Shown: positions 45,034-54,960 of the stretch, in pieces
How positions within the stretch are numbered: position 1 is the stretch's first letter
Layout of the letters: the number at the start of each line of letters is the position of its first letter
DNA from: Capniomyces stellatus
Taxonomy: Eukaryota > Kickxellomycota > Harpellomycetes > Harpellales > Legeriomycetaceae
DNA length: 64,000 bases
Reading direction: 5' to 3'
NCBI GenBank assembly: GCA_001661515.1
Contig: LUVW01000003.1
Coordinates: 759,742-823,741 of the forward strand
The notes under the pieces: generated by a model
Told to the model about the DNA's origin: nothing
The model's input: the letters and a program-made list of their open reading frames with translations, nothing else
Database searches by the model: none
Position numbers and translations under genes: made by a program

Positions 45034-46121
45034 TTATGCCGAAAAGCAGCCTTTAACCAATCCCTCTATCGTCTTTGTGAACTCTTTGCTCTCTATCCGC
45101 TTTGTACTCCCAAGGTCATAAAACGGATTACATACAAGCTTTATATACTCGGCATGTATTTTTCTAAATACCTATCAGAAATTCCAGTATCCAAAATCCG
45201 TTAAACAAGCCATTCTCAACCTGTGTTGAATATGTTTTCGGCCAACTTTTCCTGCCAAAAAAAAAAACAAAAAAAACTAGGCTAATTCATATATGTATAT
45301 ACACTTGGGTTCGTTAAACGTTTATTGTTTATATTTACATCTCTAAGCTCGTGTGTCTTGGCTGAATGCGTTGGTGTCACCATAAATATAATAAATTTTA
45401 TCATCGTGTTTGTCACATAGCCGTACCTGTCAATGAAGCAATATAAAAGACTCGGAAAGTTAGAAACACACACATATACATATATATATATACGTTTAAG
45501 CCACGATTTATTAGTACTCGCACAGTATAAATAAACCATATTTCAATCATTTTCGCCCAACTTAACAAAGCCAAGTTCTTCGTCCAAATAAAAGAATAAA
45601 AAGGAAGAGTAGTTTTTATATATAAACATATTTACACAGAGATAGCCCCAACAGTCTGAAGCAAGCCCAAGTACATTTCTGAACTTTGTGTCACTACCGC
45701 CACTAATAAAATTACAGGCCAGCCATACGAGTTTTTTTCAATTACTACACCTTTTTTTTGTTACCGTATCGTTATAGAGTTATTAAGGCGTTAATTTGCC
45801 AAAGTACTTTTAATAAAGCAAGCCTTTCTTACACCTCTCCCCTATCGTGTCGCAGGAAGTGTGTGATAGATAATGAAACCGAAGTTCATCTTGTGCATTG
45901 TTGAACAGCTTTACAAATATCGGACAATCCTACACAATTTTCCAAGCATATTTACACACATTTTCTTTGTCAGTATTCTCAAATTCGATCCAACTCTATT
46001 TCTCTGCGCCATCCTGGTTTAAACCGCAAGCACTACGCTTTTGCTAACAACCCAATTGTGTTCTTTTGGAGGTTTTTTTTCTCACCTGCGGATTCAGAAT
46101 AGCTATACATTGTATATTCAT
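45034..46121 (-). CDS. TCA17: TRAPP subunit TRAPPC2L/Tca17, five exons, 141 aa
   Basis: No exon is long enough to stand out alone. Exons (- strand order) are 46086-46121, 45833-45929, 45636-45702, 45339-45426 and 45034-45171, with introns of 156, 130, 209 and 167 nt and donors GTGAGA, GTAAGA, GTAAAT and GTAAAT; every junction keeps phase. The spliced protein follows human TRAPPC2L (139 aa) throughout: MNIQCIAIL, DCPIFVKLF, DELRFHYLSHTSCDTIGER, EMYLGLLQT, VYGYVTNTMIKF, ELRDVFRKIHAEYIKLVCNP and FYDLGSTKRI. It is a longin-like subunit of TRAPP tethering complexes acting at the Golgi, where yeast Tca17 helps assemble TRAPPII. It shares a 524-bp divergent promoter region with the Nudix gene and converges with ClC. 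Confidence 0.9.
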
Positions 46122-46645
46122 CGTTTATAATTAATCTGGTTTGTTGTCGTTTCTATGCCAATCACGCTTTTTATCATGTGGACATATGCTAGGAATTAAG
46201 GGCTGGTTTGTAAAAGAGCGCGGTAAGTGCTGAATTGAGTCAAGGTTTCAATTTGTTTGTTTTAATTGAAATGAATCAAAGTTTTATTTATTTTTTACTT
46301 TGACTTGGTTTTGAGAGTTAAATGAGATAATCCAGTTTACTTTCTAACGTGCTTTTGCCCGCAATTAATTAACACAATGCCAGCCAATGGCTAAGGCCAT
46401 TTTATTTACGTTATTTATTGATGGAGTTTGAAATGGGGCTGTATTTTGGTTTTAGAGGGCATCACCAAAGTTTTGTTAGAATAAAACTAAAGATCGCATT
46501 ACGAACAGCAGCTCGATTCCAACAGCAACAAAAGTTACAGATACCCCTGGCTCGAATCAGGCATATACAACACACACTTCAATCTTTTCAATACTTTATT
46601 CCCAACTAGTAATATTGATTTAATATCGTGGCTAATTAATTTACA
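46122..46645. promoter_or_regulatory. Divergent intergenic region between Tca17 and Nudix genes
   Basis: 524 bp between two start codons on opposite strands, so it should hold both promoters. No clear TATA box in a useful position. A 63-codon open frame at 46418-46609 lacks family similarity and is probably chance. Confidence 0.5.
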
Positions 46646-47958
46646 ATGGCAGAGATAGTACTGAGATTGAAATTAAGCGGCGAAAAGATATTTCTGAGGC
46701 CTCATCCCTGCGCTTCGCCAATTGTCAATTCAATTAGTTCTTTAAACTTAATCAAAGAGTTCAAACCATTCAGATCGTGGCTGAACAAACTCGATTCAGA
46801 ATTGCTTCAACAAAGGCAAAACATTGAATCGCGCACCAAAGACCGAGGCCCAACTTTGCTGGATTCGCAGAGTGCGGAAAGGGTTGAGGAGGATAGCCCA
46901 AGAGAAGGACCAGCAGTAAACGGCGCTGCCAACTATAAGCGGTCGATAGAAGAAACAATGATGAATGACCATGTACAGATAAATGGGGTGCTGGTGCAAG
47001 GAATGGATACTTTCCAGTCCAATAAAATTGGGTTTTTGAAGTTTGTAACTGATGCGTTCTGGGCCAATTCGAAAATTAGAATACCAGGAATTGTTTTTAT
47101 GGTAAATAACCAAGGCATAGACAACCTTTTTAGAACTACAAGTACTCTAAGATGTAGCATTTGCTTGTTCAAAAGTTGATTTACGATTATGAACAAAGTA
47201 GCTTTGGTTTGTATTTAACCCCCAACATCTTTGCTTCTATGTTAATGATGTACACGACCGCTTAGAGAGGAGGATCTGTTGCAGTGTTGTTTATAGTGAG
47301 GCCAACTGGTTCAAAAACAAGCCCAAACACAACCTCGCATCAGGACGAAGACGGGTATGTAGTTTTGACCAGACAGCCTAGAATCCCAGTACCCTGTTTC
47401 AGCATGGCAGAGCTGCCGGCTGGAATGCTTGATGGCTCTGGAAACTTTGCCGGGAAGGCTGCCGAGGAAATAAACGAAGAGCTGGGAATATCTATTGACA
47501 AGGACAAATTTATTGATTTAAGCGGGCTATTGCTGGGCCAGTTTGATAAAAAGAATGGATCTTGGCGTTCCACAGCAGCTTGTAAAGACAATAAAAAGGT
47601 CAAAGTAATTGGATCACACACTACTGTGGATATGGACGCTGTCCAGCCCGAGAGCAGTTGTGGTACTTTAAATAGGCTATGTCAGTCTGACACTGAGTTT
47701 GAGTCAGATATGGGACTGTACCCTTCTGCTGGGGGAAGCGATGAGTTTGTTCGGCTGCTTGCATACGAAACTTTTATGGACAGTGAAAAAATCCTTCAGT
47801 TGCAGGATAAGCTTGGAGGAATTCTAGAGCATGGTGAAAGAATTACCCTGGATATAGTAAAGATCAAGGATTTGTGGAAAAGTTCAACAGACATGAAGGC
47901 CACATCTGCTTTATACTTGTGGGACATTCACCGAAGGTCCTGCTCAGCTGACCTCTAG
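46646..47958 (+). CDS. Nudix hydrolase of the NUDX14 / UDP-sugar pyrophosphatase type, two exons, 382 aa
   Basis: Exons are 46646-47101 and 47266-47958; donor GTAAAT, acceptor CTTAG, both phase 0. The junction restores GIVFM-RGGSVAVLFIV, which parallels the conserved strand of plant NUDX14. That protein hydrolyses ADP-sugars and related nucleotide diphosphate sugars. An N-terminal region (FRSWLNKLDSEL..., VLVQGMDTFQSNKIGFLKF) leads to the Nudix box at about residues 203-226 (AELPAGMLDGSGNFAGKAAE, then EINEELGI), later YPSAGGSDEFVRLL and DLWKSSTDMKATSAL. The usual Arg of the RExxEE core is Glu here while the metal-binding Glu residues remain, so activity is likely but not certain. A 45-residue low-similarity insert (about 60-105) is rich in charged residues. 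The start is the first ATG after an in-frame stop. Substrate is inferred. Confidence 0.85.
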
Positions 47959-49982
47959 GCTACCTGCGTTAGCCAAAAGCCAGACTGTTAAATGTTTATG
48001 AGCCATTTTATTTTATTTTTATTTTATTTTATTTTTATTGAAATAGTGTGACATATTTTTAGGTGGTTTATAAAGCACCAAACTCGAGTTTAATTATATT
48101 TTAATATTGTATATATATAAAAGCTGGTATTTACCACTTATATTTAAAACGAGGTCAATTATACAAGTTGCACTATTTAGGTTGTTTTACCAACCTTATA
48201 TACTCGCATATTCATTGTGGATGCGCTTGACTTTGATTTCCAGTTTATATGTTTATACGTGCATTGCTTGGTGGATATCACTGCCAGAAAAGGCCGTATT
48301 GCTTGTGCTCTACTGTCGATACTTTACGTTGTACAAGAGTGTACTTGCATTATTACTATTATCTTATTTGTATTTTTATTAAAAAGCTAAGACAAGCCCA
48401 AAAGAAAAGGTTGGATGCATCCCAGTAATAGGCAATGATGGTGAAATCGGGTTTACGGATCGGCTAAAATTAGCCGTACTTCAACAAATGGGTAAAAATG
48501 AGCTAGCCGTGCTTGTATAAGGCGTTGTGTTTTTTATAAATATTAATATGGCCAATTCAAGATTGTTATTTGAGACTTGGTAAAGTTGATAAAGTTAGAA
48601 CCTGATTTCGAAATTTTCTTTATAATGTAGTTTACGTGGCTTTGGGTTTAGTAAAATAATTGTGGTTAATGGGAAATAAGGTTGGCGGGTTTAAAGAGCT
48701 CAGGAAAATGGATTTACATTTTGAATTGCACTTTTCAATCAAAACAATTTTCAACTTGCAATAATCAGGTATGGAGATTGGTGCATATTATTGGATTATG
48801 AGTCAAGTGGAAAACATTCACTGTTAATTAAAAGTAGTGAAGGAGTAGACGCCGTTTAATGGCACTAAAATCACTAGTAAAGCCAAAAACAATTCAGCAC
48901 AGAACAATTAAAACACAATCAAAAGTATACCAGCCGATTTACAAAAGAGATAGTTTAAATTGTCTGGTGTTATACAATCTAATCAATAATCAAGCTGACG
49001 AAAACATCAAGCGTTTTCAAATCATCAACTTGGAGGACTCGATTGGGCAGTAAATAAGGAAATGGTTTGCAGATTTTAAAGGTCGAGTTCAAGAGGTGGT
49101 GCAAAATTCTGTTATAAAATGTACAACAGTACACTTAAACAAACAAAAATCAAAAGTGGGTGGAAAAAAAAAAGAAAAAAGCGCTAACAGTTTAAAGGCG
49201 AGCCACAAGAGTATGGATGGATACGATTTTCAATGAAAGATTTGGCAAGTCGCAGAGTAATAGCAAGGTCTTAAATCTCAACAAATTTTCAATTTAAATA
49301 CACAATGTGGACTTTAAGCTGGAGAAAAGGATATGAGACATATCAAAAACAATCAACCAGCATTTCAGTTGTAGTATTATTTGCAAATTAAAACTACAGT
49401 AACAGTAACAATATAGGCAAACAATTGATATTGTTAGTATATATCCAATTTAAACCACATGTTAGTTATCAACACTCTTTCCACTCTACGTCCTAAAAAA
49501 AAAAAGCTCGATAAACCAGCAACTAATTAGCAATTCTATTTTTTTTCCTCCCCTCAGCTCTTGATTAATAAACAAAATAGAACCAAATTTTAAAGTCGTA
49601 GTATATCAAGCCGTAGAACCAGTACATCAAGACCAGGGATATATCGTCATATTGGCACAAAGAAAGGAAGAAAAAAAAAAAGAAAAAAGGATAAGAAAAA
49701 GAAAAGAAAAAAGGAGAAAAAAGAAAAAAAAGAAAGAGAAGATACGGTTACCAAAAAATCGTCACAACAGTGCTTGATAGATACTGCGTATTGTGTATAT
49801 ACAACCTGGAACACTCTGGAAGCGGGCTGGTGAATAATATTATCTAATTGCAAACAGAAGTAGCATTATTTTTCTGATAATTGAGCAAATCGAGTATATA
49901 GAACGAGTGCTTGCGCTTAGTTTTTATCCAATCAATTGACTTGATATACTTGAGCTCGTTGTACAAATTTAAGCAAGGAGTA
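47959..49982. other. Spacer between Nudix and Rax2 genes
   Basis: ATTTTA repeats at 48007-48039 follow the Nudix stop. Possible exons of an unidentified gene lie at 48181-48520 (separate entry). A 64-codon frame at 48859-49053 (MALKSLVKPK...) is unrecognised. The last 350 bases include a homopurine A/G tract at 49661-49740 before the Rax2 start. Confidence 0.5.
48181..48520 (+). CDS. Possible two exons of an unidentified gene (partial)
   Basis: Following TATTTAG at 48180 there are over 60 sense codons in one frame (TLYTRIFIVDALDFDFQF, CLVDITARKGRIACALLSIL). An intron-like stretch with GTACAA, CTAAG and AAAAG ends at 48409. Then 37 codons to a stop encode CIPVIGNDGEIGFTDRLKLA and QQMGKNELAVLV. 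The phases agree. The composition looks like a folded cytosolic protein, but I cannot name the family or find a first exon with an ATG. It may be chance; a second frame is also open over part of it. Confidence 0.25.
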
Positions 49983-52900
49983 ATGGCAAAGAGGAAAAGG
50001 CATCAGATTAAAAGTATGTTGGTGGATACAGTGCTAACGACTCTATTACTGAGTCGGGTGGTATTGGGTGAGAATAGCAAATTTGAAAGTGGAGAAAGAC
50101 TAAAAAATATAATAGCAATAGGCGAGTATCACGGGATATCGTATAATCGACCGTATGAGAGTAAAAGCAACCAAACTAGCAAAGCCGTGGTGTTATTCAA
50201 CAGCGAGGTGTATAACGTTGGCGTCGAAACAGCCGAAAACAACGACATAAACGACACTTGTTCGCTGATGCTGGGTAACATTGAGTGGAATGTGTATGGC
50301 GGCACAATAGCCAGTATGAGAGGGGTAAAAGTGGGGAATGTAGCAGCAGTAAGCAGGGAGGGGCGAGTTAACTATATGTTAGGAGGGCTAAATGGGGCAG
50401 TAAATGCAGTATACTGCGATAGAAAAAGGAGCGTGGTCTGGATAGGCGGCGATTTCACGAGACCGCTAACCACACCAAGCAGTCGGGAAAGCTTTAAAAG
50501 GTTTTCGAGGTTTGTTGGATTTGATTTTAAGTTGGGGGTGTGGATCGAATCGGATTGGAGCGGGTTTGACGGAAGTGTGTTGGCGATTGAGTCAAGCACT
50601 GACAAAAGCATGATTTGGATTGGCGGGGCTTTCAAAGGCACAACAGACGGGCCGAGTAATCCAAAAGTAAACACGCAGCCGATTATAATGTCAAAGCAAA
50701 GGCTGACGGGAGGAAATAACAGTCTTTTTGCAGCGTACTCAGACCCACGAAACACAATGTGCACCGGATATGGGGCGGATTTTAGGTATCCGTGGTTGCT
50801 GCGGGACTTGTTGCCAGGATACTTGCAAGTTGAATTTGAATCGCCAAAAAATGTATCGTTGATTAGAATTAGAAATACAGATTTTCAAGGCAGAGGAACA
50901 AAGAGTATACGGGTGGAGGATATTGACGGAAAAGAGGTGGTGGAGCTAAGGTACTTTGACAAAAAGTCGGGTATGGAGCAGTTGTGCAAAAACGAGTGTT
51001 TTTTAGATTTTGGAAGCAGCGGGTGGCAGGATTTTATTGTCCAAGACATCAGGGAGCATAGGGGGATTATTATAAATATAGTCAGTTGGTATGGGCAGGG
51101 AGCTGGGCTATCTGAGGTGGTGTTATATCAGAAAGATATAGATGTGTACCCAAGGGAAGACAATAGTCTGAATGCGTGTTATCCTAGTATAAAAAAAGAG
51201 CGGGTAGAGGTGGTTGGGGCGTGGCAAACGAGAAGGGATGGGGTAGAGTATGTGGTGAATACAGAGTCAGTGCAGGTGGCACGGACGTTGGGGCTGCAGT
51301 CTAGTATAACGATGTATCCGGACATCCAGAACTCAGGATATTACGACGTGTATGTAGATTTCCCAGGCTGTAAAAGCCAAATTTTGTGTGTTCAGAGGAC
51401 CAATGCAATGGCGGTTTTGTCGGTTTCGGAAAACTCGGCGCAGATAGTAAGGCAAATAAATCAGATATCATTCAGAGATCAAAGTGTGCTGATATACAGC
51501 GGGTTTGTGTCCAAGAATACAGAAAGTTACCAGAGCAAAATCAAAATAATGTACTCGAACGAACTGATAGTCAATAGCAAGTCCAGAAACGTGGAAGTGG
51601 TTTTGCAAAAGATTAGGTATATCAAAAGACAGTCGTTTGTGGACTTGAATGGAGTGCTCGGAATGAGCCTGGATCCCAGCCAAAAGCCGAGCCAGTCGTT
51701 GTATAGAAAAAACGGCGAGACTTTTGGCAAGTTTGGAATGGAACTGAAGGAAGGGACGGTAATAAACACTTTGAAGGCATACAAAAGCGGGGTTTTTGTT
51801 GGAGGGAATTTTAATGGGCCATCATCAAGTCTGGCGTATTTCAAAGACAACAAGCTGGTTCCAGTTCCAAACGAGGGGATCGAGGGGGTGGTTAGGGATA
51901 TGGAGGAGGTTGATGGTGGGCTGTTTGTAGGAGGATTATTTAAAGGAACTAAAGACTCAAAGGTGGAGTCGAGCAACATTATATACCTGTCGATTCCAGA
52001 TGGAGATTTGGGTGAGATGAAGTTTAAGCCAGTAGAAGAAGGCGTTGACGGGGAGGTGAAGATCGTCAGCAAATATATAAACGGGAAAAGCTCGATACTG
52101 ATAGGAGGCAGCTTTCAGAAAGTGAAGGGTAAAGTAGGAGTAGAAATGAAATATATGGCACAAATAGATCCCGAGTCGCGGAAGTTTGAGTGGCCGCCAA
52201 TGATAAACAGCGCCCCAACGCTGGTGAAACTGGAGGGAAACAACACAATGATAGCGGGGCGGTTTACAAGTTTATCGGCGCTGAGGTCGTACGGAGCAAC
52301 AAAGATAAACCTGGACAGCGACTCACTGGAACCGTTGACGGGAATAGGGTCGTTTTTGTTGCCAGACAGAGCTGGGGAAATATCAGTAAACACGGCAACT
52401 TATTACAAAAACAAGGAGGGCAGCCGAAGACTGTTTATAGGAGGATCGTTTAAAACGCTTGACGGAGGAGGGAACTTGGCGCAGCTGGTAGACGAAAAGT
52501 GGAAGGATCTGGACAGCGGAGTTGTGGGAAAAGTAAAGGTAATGGAGATGGCAGGACCATATTTGTTTGTAGGAGGAATAGCAGAAAACAACCGAGACGG
52601 AGTGTTTATGGGGCTGAGGATTTGGGACACGTACGAGGAAGAGTTTTACAGCGAGATGCCAAAACTAGTAGGAAGGACCACAGACAGTCCAGTTGTAGTG
52701 AACTCGCTGGCAGTTAGAAGAGGAGGGTCAAAGGTGGTGGTGGGAGGCGAGTTTTACAAGGCGGGGGCGCTGGAGTGCCAAAGCGTGTGTTTGTGGGACA
52801 TAAACGACAGGAGGTGGAGTCCACTGTCAGAAACGCGGATTGAAGGGCAGGTTTTATCGATGGTTATGTTTGGAGACGAGCTGTTGATAGGAGGGACATT

Positions 52901-54755
52901 TACAAACGAGACTAGCGTAGACTTTTTAAAGACATATAGCTTTGAGAATAAGGGGTATGGAAGGCTTAGGGACCAGGAGTACTATCTGCCTGGGCCAGTT
53001 GAAATGATGGCAAAAAACAATGAAACAGATGTCGTGTTTTCTGGGAGGATTAGCAGGAGCTCAGTGTACTATTTTGTAAGATATGATGGGAAGGAGTTCA
53101 AGAGAATGCAGAATCTAGGGCAGGGTACAATAGTAAACGGAGTATCAATGATCCCAATTCCCAATTACGAAGAAGGAACGCTACGGTACGCTTTAGGAGC
53201 GTTGGGAAGAATCCAGCTCGCCAACGGAGCATACACGAGTTGTGCAATAATGGAAAATGAGAACTGGGTACCTCACCTGTATGCAGTTGATGAAAATGGA
53301 TCTTTGTCGATGCTAAGTGCAGTAAAGTACGAGCAAGACGCAACATTGGTGTATTACCGAAGCAGAATCAGGAGATATTTGGCAGTGTTGATAGCGTTTG
53401 TGATATCGTTGGTGCTGGTTATTTTGATTGTTTTGTGTGGGCTGGGGTATATTTACTACCTGAACAAGCATAAAGGCAGTGATGGTACCGGCAACTCGAA
53501 TTACAGAGGACCGGCGGTGGTAGTAAGGCCGGCGGGACAAGATTTGAGTAGGACGATAAACATTAACAATATGGGCAGTGCACATTATGCAAATGATGCA
53601 AGCGCAGCTACAAACGTGAGCTACTACAACAACCTCAACGAAAAGTCAACAACATCAGTTTTTTTATCAACAAAGGGGAGCAACGGCGACAAGAGGCTAA
53701 AGCTGAGCAAAAAGTACAACAAAAACAGCGGGTTTTTCAAAACTCTGATGAAGAAGAAGAGCAGTTCAGAGGAAAACGAAGCATTGATAAGCATCTTAAA
53801 GTCGCCAATTAAAAGCATCAATAGGTACAGAGGCAAAGGAGAGGAGGCAAAACAGTCGGCGCTGTACAACAAGATAGTAGACGAGTCGCCAGTAATGATG
53901 CAAACAAAGTCGGTATCGAGCGATAGAATGCTGGAGATGTCGATTGATGGCTCTGAAGGGTCAGAGGCAGGTGGGTTTAGGAACCGGTGCGAGAACAGCG
54001 AAAGGATGAGACACAACAGCAGAGTAGATGGATTATTGAATAGTTCAGACGAAAGTGTAGGGATAAAAAGCGATATATGGAAGATGGAGGGAGAACAACA
54101 CAGCAGTAAGCTGAACAACCCGTTGTTGGGGTACAACAATAATTACGAGCAGACAAACAGGGACTTGACAAAATTGTTGGAGTCAAAGAGGCGCGAAAAT
54201 GAGAGTGTAGGGATGAGCGTGAATATGGACGTGAGGGATGAGTATGGCAGAGCTAGCAGGGGTATGGATGATTTAGGCGAAAGGAGAGCAGAAAGCAGTA
54301 GGGAAAGTGGTGGAGCAAGTAATTATGGAGAGTCAGCTGGGTCAAATGAGAATGGAGGAATGGGGATCCGGATAATCGAGATTAAGAAGCCAAATGTGCA
54401 GTTGAGCGCAGGAACAACAAACAAGCTGAAAATCACGCTGAAGCCAAGCACAAAGCAAAAGACAACAAGTGGAAAAAAGAATAAAAGCGTGTCGGCCGGG
54501 AAGCTGCGGGTCAAGCTTCCAGCAAAGGAAGCACCAACAAGCTATGTGCGCGAGTCCCTGCTCAAATACCAGCTGTACGTGGCAAAATTCACGTTTAGTT
54601 CAAGAGAGATTGGAGAGCTGGGGTTCCGAGCTGGACAACATATTTACGTGTGCGACAGTAGTGACGATATTTGGTGGACAGGAATTATTGACCAAGGGCC
54701 TGGGAAGCCAGTTGAAAAAGGGGTGTTCCCTGCAACATATGTTCATTTACCATAG
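49983..54755 (+). CDS. RAX2: Rax2-like cortical cell-polarity marker with C-terminal SH3 domain, 1590 aa
   Basis: In yeasts Rax2 is a type I membrane glycoprotein marking old growth sites for polarity choice and septation. The ATG at 49983 gives a signal sequence, KSMLVDTVLTTLLLSRVVLG; the frame is open further upstream but without an ATG. The ectodomain (to about residue 1125) carries about ten beta-propeller-like motifs of the form (V/L/I)xxGGxF, such as VWIGGDF, VFVGGNF, LFIGGSF and VVVGGEF, typical of Rax2. One transmembrane helix, AVLIAFVISLVLVILIVLCG, lies at about 1133-1155. A cytosolic tail of about 430 residues, rich in Ser/Lys/Asn, ends in an SH3 domain (about 1529-1590: YVAKFTFSS, ELGFRAG, DDIWWTG, GVFPATYV). 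A terminal SH3 is not present in budding or fission yeast Rax2 and suggests direct binding to a proline-rich cortical partner. Convergent with the WD40 gene (205 bp). Confidence 0.92.
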   Translation: MAKRKRHQIKSMLVDTVLTTLLLSRVVLGENSKFESGERLKNIIAIGEYHGISYNRPYESKSNQTSKAVVLFNSEVYNVGVETAENNDINDTCSLMLGNIEWNVYGGTIASMRGVKVGNVAAVSREGRVNYMLGGLNGAVNAVYCDRKRSVVWIGGDFTRPLTTPSSRESFKRFSRFVGFDFKLGVWIESDWSGFDGSVLAIESSTDKSMIWIGGAFKGTTDGPSNPKVNTQPIIMSKQRLTGGNNSLFAAYSDPRNTMCTGYGADFRYPWLLRDLLPGYLQVEFESPKNVSLIRIRNTDFQGRGTKSIRVEDIDGKEVVELRYFDKKSGMEQLCKNECFLDFGSSGWQDFIVQDIREHRGIIINIVSWYGQGAGLSEVVLYQKDIDVYPREDNSLNACYPSIKKERVEVVGAWQTRRDGVEYVVNTESVQVARTLGLQSSITMYPDIQNSGYYDVYVDFPGCKSQILCVQRTNAMAVLSVSENSAQIVRQINQISFRDQSVLIYSGFVSKNTESYQSKIKIMYSNELIVNSKSRNVEVVLQKIRYIKRQSFVDLNGVLGMSLDPSQKPSQSLYRKNGETFGKFGMELKEGTVINTLKAYKSGVFVGGNFNGPSSSLAYFKDNKLVPVPNEGIEGVVRDMEEVDGGLFVGGLFKGTKDSKVESSNIIYLSIPDGDLGEMKFKPVEEGVDGEVKIVSKYINGKSSILIGGSFQKVKGKVGVEMKYMAQIDPESRKFEWPPMINSAPTLVKLEGNNTMIAGRFTSLSALRSYGATKINLDSDSLEPLTGIGSFLLPDRAGEISVNTATYYKNKEGSRRLFIGGSFKTLDGGGNLAQLVDEKWKDLDSGVVGKVKVMEMAGPYLFVGGIAENNRDGVFMGLRIWDTYEEEFYSEMPKLVGRTTDSPVVVNSLAVRRGGSKVVVGGEFYKAGALECQSVCLWDINDRRWSPLSETRIEGQVLSMVMFGDELLIGGTFTNETSVDFLKTYSFENKGYGRLRDQEYYLPGPVEMMAKNNETDVVFSGRISRSSVYYFVRYDGKEFKRMQNLGQGTIVNGVSMIPIPNYEEGTLRYALGALGRIQLANGAYTSCAIMENENWVPHLYAVDENGSLSMLSAVKYEQDATLVYYRSRIRRYLAVLIAFVISLVLVILIVLCGLGYIYYLNKHKGSDGTGNSNYRGPAVVVRPAGQDLSRTININNMGSAHYANDASAATNVSYYNNLNEKSTTSVFLSTKGSNGDKRLKLSKKYNKNSGFFKTLMKKKSSSEENEALISILKSPIKSINRYRGKGEEAKQSALYNKIVDESPVMMQTKSVSSDRMLEMSIDGSEGSEAGGFRNRCENSERMRHNSRVDGLLNSSDESVGIKSDIWKMEGEQHSSKLNNPLLGYNNNYEQTNRDLTKLLESKRRENESVGMSVNMDVRDEYGRASRGMDDLGERRAESSRESGGASNYGESAGSNENGGMGIRIIEIKKPNVQLSAGTTNKLKITLKPSTKQKTTSGKKNKSVSAGKLRVKLPAKEAPTSYVRESLLKYQLYVAKFTFSSREIGELGFRAGQHIYVCDSSDDIWWTGIIDQGPGKPVEKGVFPATYVHLP

Positions 54756-54960
54756 TAAATAAATTATTCTTGGAAGAAGAAGAAGAAAATAAAAAAAAAA
54801 GAGGAATATGTTTTTTAAAAATAGCGTTTAAATATAAAATAAAAAAAGATTTTGGTTTAAACTAAGAGTAGTGAATAGTGATACAATCCAATAAAGAATC
54901 AAGAAATAGAAAAGTAAAAAGTAAAAAGTAAAAAGTAAAAAAAGTTAAAAGTTAAATTTA

